From NCBI GenBank assembly GCA_029865405.1, contig JAOUGZ010000189.1, positions 1 to 5,976 of the forward strand: DNA of 5,976 nt, in the 5' to 3' direction. Within the stretch, counting starts at the first letter, position 1. Every line of letters begins with the position of its first letter. Both the position numbers and the translations under genes were made by a program. This document shows, one piece after another, positions 1 through 5,976 of the stretch. A model generated the notes under the pieces. That model had not been told where the DNA came from. It saw only the letters and a list, made by a program, of their open reading frames with translations, and did no database searches. This stretch comes from Betaproteobacteria bacterium (lineage in GTDB: Bacteria > Pseudomonadota > Gammaproteobacteria > Burkholderiales > SG8-39).

Positions 1-1
1 T

Positions 2-613
<612 letters not shown>

Positions 614-622
614 GCGCGCGCC

Positions 623-2931
<2,309 letters not shown>

Positions 2932-2943
2932 CCAAGACCCCTC

Positions 2944-3366
2944 ATGGCCGCTAGCACCATCCACGTTGACGTCGTCAGCGCCGAGGAGGCGATCTTCTCC
3001 GGCGAGGCGGAATTCGTCGTCCTGCCCGGCGAGGTAGGCGAGCTCGGCATCTATCCGCGGCACACGCCGCTGATCACGCGCATCAAGCCCGGCGCAGTTC
3101 GCATAGTGCCCGCAGGCGGCGGCGAAGAGCAGCTCATCTTCGTCGCCGGCGGTATCCTCGAGGTGCAGCCGAGAGTGGTCACGGTGCTCGCCGACACGGC
3201 AATCCGCGGCGCGGACCTCGACGAGGCGAAGGCGAACGAGGCCCTGAAGAAGGCCGAGGAAGCGCGCGCCAAGGCGCAGGACAAGCAGGAAATCGCCGCG
3301 GTGGAAAGCGAGCTGGCGATGCTCGCTGCGCAGCTCGCGGCGATCCGCAAGCTGCGCAAGAAGTAG
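2944..3366 (+). CDS. atpC: ATP synthase F1 subunit epsilon
   Basis: This 140-residue epsilon subunit joins gamma to the c-ring and can inhibit ATP hydrolysis through its C-terminal helices. The N-terminal beta-sandwich is recognisable ([19 protein letters not shown], then [17 protein letters not shown], an ordinary epsilon signature, and GGILEVQP). From about residue 88 an alanine/lysine/glutamate-rich helical hairpin runs to the end ([18 protein letters not shown]). Length and architecture are standard. The ATG at 2944 gives the normal N-terminus; no clear Shine-Dalgarno precedes it, so coupling to atpD is likely. It is normally the last gene of the atp operon. No hairpin terminator is visible in the 22 bases before the next reading frame. 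Confidence 0.97.
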   Translation: MAASTIHVDVVSAEEAIFSGEAEFVVLPGEVGELGIYPRHTPLITRIKPGAVRIVPAGGGEEQLIFVAGGILEVQPRVVTVLADTAIRGADLDEAKANEALKKAEEARAKAQDKQEIAAVESELAMLAAQLAAIRKLRKK

Positions 3367-3388
3367 AACCCCGCAGACCGAGCCCATC

Positions 3389-4108
3389 GTGCCCGCGCGC
3401 CAGTACTGCCTGCGCGCGGCGCAGCGGGGTTTCACGCTGGTCGAGATCGCGATCGTGCTGGTCATCGTCGGCCTGCTGCTCGGCGTCATTTTCAAGGGCG
3501 AGGAACTGATCACGCAGGCGCGGGTGAAGAGCGTGATCGCCGAGTTCTCCGGTGTTTCGGTCGCCTATCATGGCTACTTCGACCGCTATGGCGCGTTGCC
3601 AGGCGATGACGCCGGTGCCGCGGCGCGCTGGGCAGTCACGAGCGGCGACGGCAACGCTCTGGTGGCGGGCACCTACAACAATGGCAACGCAGCGTGCGAC
3701 GCGAGCGTGGAAAGCTGCAGTTGGTGGGACCACCTGCGTCGCGCCGGCTTCATCTCGGGATGCGGCGCAACGCAACCGCGCAATGTGGCCGGCGGCCTGA
3801 CTGGCGTGCAAAGCGGCGACGGCACTGCGCCGACGTACGGCCCGGTACTGGGTGGCGCGGCGGGCGCGGGCGGGTTTTCCGTGCTGGCCTATTGCTCGGC
3901 GAACTTGTCGGAGTAGATCGCCATCGCCGTCGACACGCAATTGGACGATGGCTCGCGCACCACCGGTACAGTGCGCGGCATGTTGCAGGCTGCGCCGAAC
4001 CCGCCGATCGCGGTGGATGCCACGGCCGCTGCTGCGGGCGGCGTGGGCAGTTACGTGGAGACGGGGACCAACGTGTATACGCTTTGCCGCGCAATGCAGG
4101 CGCCCTGA
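3389..4108 (+). pseudogene. Type IV pilin-like / pseudopilin gene with one in-frame amber stop
   Basis: The gene starts at GTG 3389 and encodes a class-III (prepilin) signal: a 14-residue basic leader ending in Gly14, then FTLVEIAIVLVIVGLLLG with the conserved Glu at mature position 5. This is the substrate pattern of prepilin peptidase, which cuts after the glycine, and of pilus or type II secretion assembly. A globular domain with several cysteines follows. TAG at 3914-3916 (codon 176) ends translation after ANLSE, giving a 175-residue product. The same frame continues for 63 more codons to TGA at 4108, with protein-like sequence (AVDTQLDDGSRTTGTVRG; then AVDATAAAAGGVGSYVETGT and NVYTLCRAMQAP) and unchanged codon usage. 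The intact gene would encode 239 residues. The simplest reading is a recent nonsense mutation or a base-call error. The precise pilus or secretion system is not identifiable, and no assembly genes are adjacent. Confidence 0.75.
3914..3916 (+). other. In-frame TAG interrupting the pilin-like frame
   Basis: A single amber codon separates ANLSE from IAIAVDTQLDDG with no frame change. It is one base from TAC, TAT, AAG, CAG, GAG or TGG. Sequence quality cannot be judged from the window. Confidence 0.8.
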
Positions 4109-4144
4109 CCGTCCTGTACCGATCGAGCCCTGGCGTGGTGTGCC

Positions 4145-4585
4145 TCAGCGGGCACCGTAGCGCGCGTAGACCTTGGAGGTGCCGTCCGGGAGTATGAGCA
4201 GCACGTCATAGGGCTCGCTTCGTGGGCCTTCCATGCCCGGCGACCCCGCCGGCATGCCGGGCACGGCGAGCCCGATCGCCTTCGGGCGCTCTTTCAAGAG
4301 CCGCCTGATTTCGCGTACCGGAACGTGACCCTCGATCGCATAGCCCTCGATCACGGCGGTGTGGCAGGCGCCCAGCGCGTGCGGCACGCCGAGGCGCGAG
4401 CGGTAGAGCGCGGGATTACTGACGTCCTGCGGCTTCACACGGAAGCCGTTTGCTCGAAGATGGTCCATCCACGAGCTGCAGCAACCTCAGGTCGCGTCCT
4501 TATAGACGGTAACGCTTTCTGTGGCATGGGCCGCCATTGGCAAGAACGCCAGTGCCGTGGCAACCAGAAGACCGCGAAGATTCAT
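4145..4585 (-). CDS. Exported DUF411 (CopG-like) metal-binding protein, candidate selenoprotein
   Basis: The frame from ATG 4585 to TGA 4145 encodes 146 residues if the in-frame TGA at 4489-4487 (codon 33) is read as selenocysteine. Residues 1-21 are a signal peptide (MNLRGLLVATALAFLPMA, then AHA as cleavage site), so the mature protein is periplasmic. The domain begins SVTVYKDAT, followed by U33-G-C35-C36-S-S-W39, where DUF411 proteins normally have CGCCxxW. Downstream family landmarks are intact: DHLRANGF, the LGVPHALGACHTAV segment with Cys74-His75, GYAIEGHVP, AIGLAVPGMPAGSPGME, and the end PYDVLLILPDGTSKVYARYG. From established knowledge, DUF411 includes the copper-resistance protein CopG, whose conserved cysteines bind copper. 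ATG 4585 is preferred over ATG 4591 because AGGAG sits 6 bases before it. The alternatives are a nonsense mutation or a sequence error. Selenium insertion would require selA, selB, selC and selD elsewhere in the genome. Confidence 0.8.
4452..4476 (-). promoter_or_regulatory. Candidate bacterial SECIS stem-loop
   Basis: The stem-loop starts 10 nt after the UGA. The outer arms GCUCG and CGAGC form five perfect pairs. A U-U mismatch follows, then GGAU pairs with AUCU (four pairs, one G-U). The apical loop is GGACC, beginning 20 nt after the UGA. A short stem within the coding region, an apical loop of a few bases with G in its first two positions, and a spacing in the high teens to thirties are the known features of bacterial SECIS elements recognised by SelB. 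The fold was made by eye and no energy was computed. Confidence 0.55.
4487..4489 (-). other. In-frame UGA, candidate selenocysteine codon
   Basis: On the minus strand the codons read Asp-Ala-Thr-TGA-Gly-Cys-Cys-Ser-Ser-Trp. The TGA takes exactly the place of the first cysteine of the DUF411 CGCC motif (codon 33). A Cys codon (TGC or TGT) is one base away from TGA, so mutation is also possible. The coincidence of position and of the hairpin just downstream favours recoding. Confidence 0.65.
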
Positions 4586-4591
4586 CCTCAT

Positions 4592-4596
4592 CTCCT
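4592..4596 (-). promoter_or_regulatory. Ribosome-binding site of the DUF411 gene
   Basis: AGGAG lies 6 bases before ATG 4585 but directly abuts the alternative ATG 4591. This favours 4585 as the start, with MNLRGLL as the N-terminus. Confidence 0.7.
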
Positions 4597-4630
4597 GTCC
4601 GAGTGTAGGGCCGGGATCAAGTACGCGGAT

Positions 4631-4658
4631 ATTAAAGCGTGGGCACTGCAGACGCCAA
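4631..4658 (-). promoter_or_regulatory. Candidate sigma70 promoter of the DUF411 gene
   Basis: On the minus strand TTGGCG (-35, 4658-4653) and TTTAAT (-10, 4636-4631) are 16 bases apart. They lie between the upstream terminator and the gene, with transcription expected to start about 40 bases before the ATG. The -10 matches consensus at 5 of 6 positions and the -35 at 4 of 6. The gene needs its own promoter because a strong terminator separates it from ompA. Confidence 0.4.
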
Positions 4659-4687
4659 TTGACATGCATCAACTCACCGCTTGGCCG

Positions 4688-4724
4688 AAAAAAAGACCCT
4701 CGCTCCAGGGGGAGCCGAGGGTCT
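4688..4724 (-). terminator. Rho-independent terminator of ompA
   Basis: Read on the minus strand, AGACCCTCG and CGAGGGTCT form nine perfect pairs (4724-4716 with 4702-4694). The inner CTCC/GGAG pairing extends the stem past one bulged C. A run of seven T (4694-4688) follows immediately. The hairpin begins 36 bases after the ompA stop. On the plus strand the A-run lies before the hairpin and no T-run follows, so action is mainly on the minus strand. Confidence 0.9.
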
Positions 4725-4760
4725 CTTGAAACGAACTACCTTGTCGCGAACGGCAGATAC

Positions 4761-5489
4761 TCAACGCAGTCGCGTACCCACCAACTCGATCTCGACGCGC
4801 CGGTCAGCCTGCAGGCAGGCGATGAGCTTGGGGCCCTTCGGTCCCGTGCACTCGTTCGGCCTGGTGACCGATTCCAGCTCGCCCTTGCCGGCAACCTCGA
4901 TCTCGCTCGGCGCAACGCCCCTGCTGACCAGGTAGGACTTGATCGACTCCGCGCGCTGCATCGACAAGCGCTGGTTATAGGCGCTGCTGCCCAGCCTGTC
5001 GGTGTGGCCGGTGACATGAATGCTTTCCGGATCGACCCCTTTCAACTTGCCTACGAGGTCGTCGAGCTTCTCCATGGCCGTGGGTCGCAGGTCCGCCTTG
5101 CCGAACGTGAAGAGCGCGTCTGCGGAAAGCGCGACCTTTTCCCGGCGCGGCGCCGGCGCCGGCACGATTGCCGGTGCGACGACGGGTGCGACGGCGATTG
5201 GCGCAACAGGCGCCGGTGCGGGTTCGGCGCGGGCGGGCATCGGTGCCACCGGCTGCGGCGGCGTGACGATCGCTACGGGCTTCGGCATGAGATCCGGATC
5301 GCAGGCTTCGGTTGCCCGCGCGGGTGTCCAGTATTGGGTGCGCCAGCAAAGCCCTTGGCCGTTCCGCACGACTTCGCCGCGCTGGTCGGTCCAGTAACCC
5401 GGCAAGTCCACGTCGGCCTGCACGGGAGCGATGCCAAACGAAAGCACGACTGCTGAAAGCGAAGCGTAAATCGAGAGCTTAAGCGACAT
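4761..5489 (-). CDS. ompA: OmpA-family peptidoglycan-binding protein
   Basis: This is a 242-residue exported protein. Residues 1-25 form a signal peptide ending APVQA. A short N-terminal segment follows with two cysteines (Cys48 in GLCWR, Cys63 in EACDPD), then a proline/alanine/valine-rich linker at about 71-114. The C-terminal OmpA domain (about 118-240) contains LSADALFTFGKADLRP, the peptidoglycan-binding segment TGHTDRLGSSAYNQRLS with MQRAESIKSYL, and the end DRRVEIELVGT. Two further cysteines (214 and 225) flank a loop in this domain, probably a disulfide. There is no eight-stranded barrel, an architecture familiar from betaproteobacterial OmpA proteins. Its likely role is tethering the envelope to peptidoglycan. 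The start at ATG 5489 is chosen because it gives a proper signal peptide after GGAGG; the frame is open further upstream, but that sequence does not look like protein. The symbol reflects family membership, not proven orthology. Confidence 0.93.
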   Translation of the reverse strand: MSLKLSIYASLSAVVLSFGIAPVQADVDLPGYWTDQRGEVVRNGQGLCWRTQYWTPARATEACDPDLMPKPVAIVTPPQPVAPMPARAEPAPAPVAPIAVAPVVAPAIVPAPAPRREKVALSADALFTFGKADLRPTAMEKLDDLVGKLKGVDPESIHVTGHTDRLGSSAYNQRLSMQRAESIKSYLVSRGVAPSEIEVAGKGELESVTRPNECTGPKGPKLIACLQADRRVEIELVGTRLR

Positions 5490-5498
5490 AAGGGGAGA

Positions 5499-5504
5499 CC
5501 CTCC
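5499..5504 (-). promoter_or_regulatory. Ribosome-binding site of ompA, in a small hairpin
   Basis: GGAGGG lies 9 bases before ATG 5489 and decides the start. The first GGAG can pair with CTCC at 5497-5494 across a three-base loop, which would weakly mask the site. Confidence 0.6.
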
Positions 5505-5652
5505 AAGGTTGGCCCGGAACGTCGATCCGGACGATGCTTCTGGATAGGGCGCGCGGAGCGAAATGATCCGGCGCATGCTTGAAACCTTGCCGCGAAGAAT
5601 TCTGCGGGGTTGGTTGCTGCAGTGCATCAACAGCGAGCAATGCAACCGAGAA

Positions 5653-5681
5653 ATTATAACATTATGGATGCTGCGGCGCAA
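5653..5681 (-). promoter_or_regulatory. Candidate sigma70 promoter of ompA
   Basis: A perfect TATAAT (-10, 5658-5653) is preceded at 17 bases by TTGCGC (-35, 5681-5676; only TTG matches consensus). This is the only AT-rich spot in the intergenic region. It would give a leader of about 155 bases, and long leaders are common for ompA messages. The leader (5490-5645) holds no convincing small gene. Confidence 0.5.
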
Positions 5682-5704
5682 CAAGCGCGCAGACTACGCT
5701 CCTT

Positions 5705-5724
5705 CGCGGCGCCGCTGCGCCGTG
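5705..5724 (-). other. GC-rich hairpin after the BamE-like gene
   Basis: CGGCGC (5707-5712) and GCGCCG (5717-5722) pair across a four-base loop, and the stem extends by a G-U and a C-G pair. It lies about 20 bases beyond the stop of the BamE-like gene and before the ompA promoter. It may end or slow the upstream transcript, but no T-run follows on the minus strand, so it is not a standard intrinsic terminator. Confidence 0.3.
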
Positions 5725-5744
5725 GCTTCGCTTGGAACGTAGGA

Positions 5745-5975
5745 TTACCGGCCGGGCTCGTGCAGCACGCCGAAGCGGGTCTGCGGGTCCGCGATGACGT
5801 CCTTCACCCTTCCCGCGTTGTCCCAGACCACGAGATACGACCCGAAACCGGTGTGCCAGTACTTCCATTGCGGCGCGTCCAGACTCGGCGTCTGGTGCAT
5901 CGGCGGGTAGCCGATGGCGACGAGCACCTGCTCCTTGCTCATGCCGACTGCCACCTTGCCGGCGCGCACCGCATC
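5745..5975 (-). CDS. BamE/SmpA/OmlA-like protein, C-terminal part (5' end outside window)
   Basis: The frame is open to the window edge and ends at TAA 5745; 76 residues are visible. The segment VGMSKEQVLVAIGYPP resembles the start of the SmpA/OmlA (BamE-like) fold, where a GM-S/T-x-x-x-V helix leads into G-x-P. WKYWHTGFGSYLVVWDNAGR followed by VKDVIAD matches the later beta-strands with aromatic residues and the N/D-x-G-x-V turn. BamE proteins are small outer-membrane lipoproteins of the beta-barrel assembly complex; many BamE-like proteins have other or unknown roles. The N-terminus, including any lipobox, lies outside the window, so bamE itself cannot be claimed. A GTG at 5969 is in frame but would cut the domain, so it is unlikely to be the start. 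Confidence 0.7.
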   Translation of the reverse strand, partial: DAVRAGKVAVGMSKEQVLVAIGYPPMHQTPSLDAPQWKYWHTGFGSYLVVWDNAGRVKDVIADPQTRFGVLHEPGR

Positions 5976-5976
5976 G

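Noticed and set aside
3914..3916. Pyrrolysine at the pilin TAG
   Set aside because: Pyrrolysine is not expected in betaproteobacteria or pilins, and no supporting element is visible. Mutation or sequence error is simpler.
4109..4144. A bidirectional terminator between the convergent pilin and DUF411 genes
   Set aside because: No stem with a T-run is visible on either strand in this 36-base gap.
4145..4468. A separate 107-residue DUF411 protein starting at ATG 4468
   Set aside because: It would lack the signal peptide, first strand and CGCC motif. No Shine-Dalgarno precedes the ATG, which codes for Met40 inside the conserved helix.
4487..4672. A separate 61-residue gene ending at the TGA, starting at ATG 4672
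   Set aside because: The first part overlaps the candidate promoter and lacks a ribosome-binding site. The useful part is simply the signal peptide and first strand of the DUF411 protein.
4521..5456. A 311-codon plus-strand frame opposite ompA
   Set aside because: It crosses the ompA terminator and lies antisense to a convincing OmpA domain. The composition is shadow-like.
4761..5684. A longer ompA product starting near 5684
   Set aside because: The extra 65 residues have no signal-peptide character, overlap the candidate promoter, and would bury the real signal peptide starting at 5489.

Overview
The window looks like chromosomal DNA from a high-GC betaproteobacterium. This is inferred from the very typical betaproteobacterial F1 beta subunit, the barrel-less OmpA with a proline/alanine-rich linker, and the strong G/C preference at third codon positions. 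No sequence search was possible, so the genus is left open.

The left half (2-3366, plus strand) is the downstream end of the F1Fo ATP synthase operon in the usual order: the last 203 codons of atpA, then complete atpG, atpD and atpC, with gaps of only 9 to 12 bases. Twenty-two bases after atpC, on the same strand, is a type IV pilin-like gene with a GTG start. Its frame is cut by one in-frame TAG at 3914-3916 but stays open and protein-like to 4108.

The right half is on the minus strand. From right to left it holds the C-terminal end of a BamE/SmpA-like protein (running off the window), an OmpA-family gene with a candidate promoter, a long leader and a strong Rho-independent terminator, and then a small exported DUF411 (CopG-type metal-binding) protein that converges on the pilin gene.

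The main discovery candidate is this DUF411 gene (4145-4585, minus). The first cysteine of its hallmark CGCC motif is encoded by in-frame TGA (4489-4487), giving T-U-G-C-C-x-x-W if read as selenocysteine. The same frame runs uninterrupted from a signal peptide to a normal C-terminus and ends at a second, ordinary TGA. A stem-loop with a GG-starting 5-nt apical loop lies 20 nt after the TGA, where a bacterial SECIS element should be. Together these suggest a selenocysteine-containing DUF411/CopG-like protein, with selenium in the copper-binding or redox motif of an exported protein. The competing reading is a nonsense mutation or sequence error. That alternative deserves weight because the neighbouring pilin gene also carries an in-frame stop, one with no recoding explanation.
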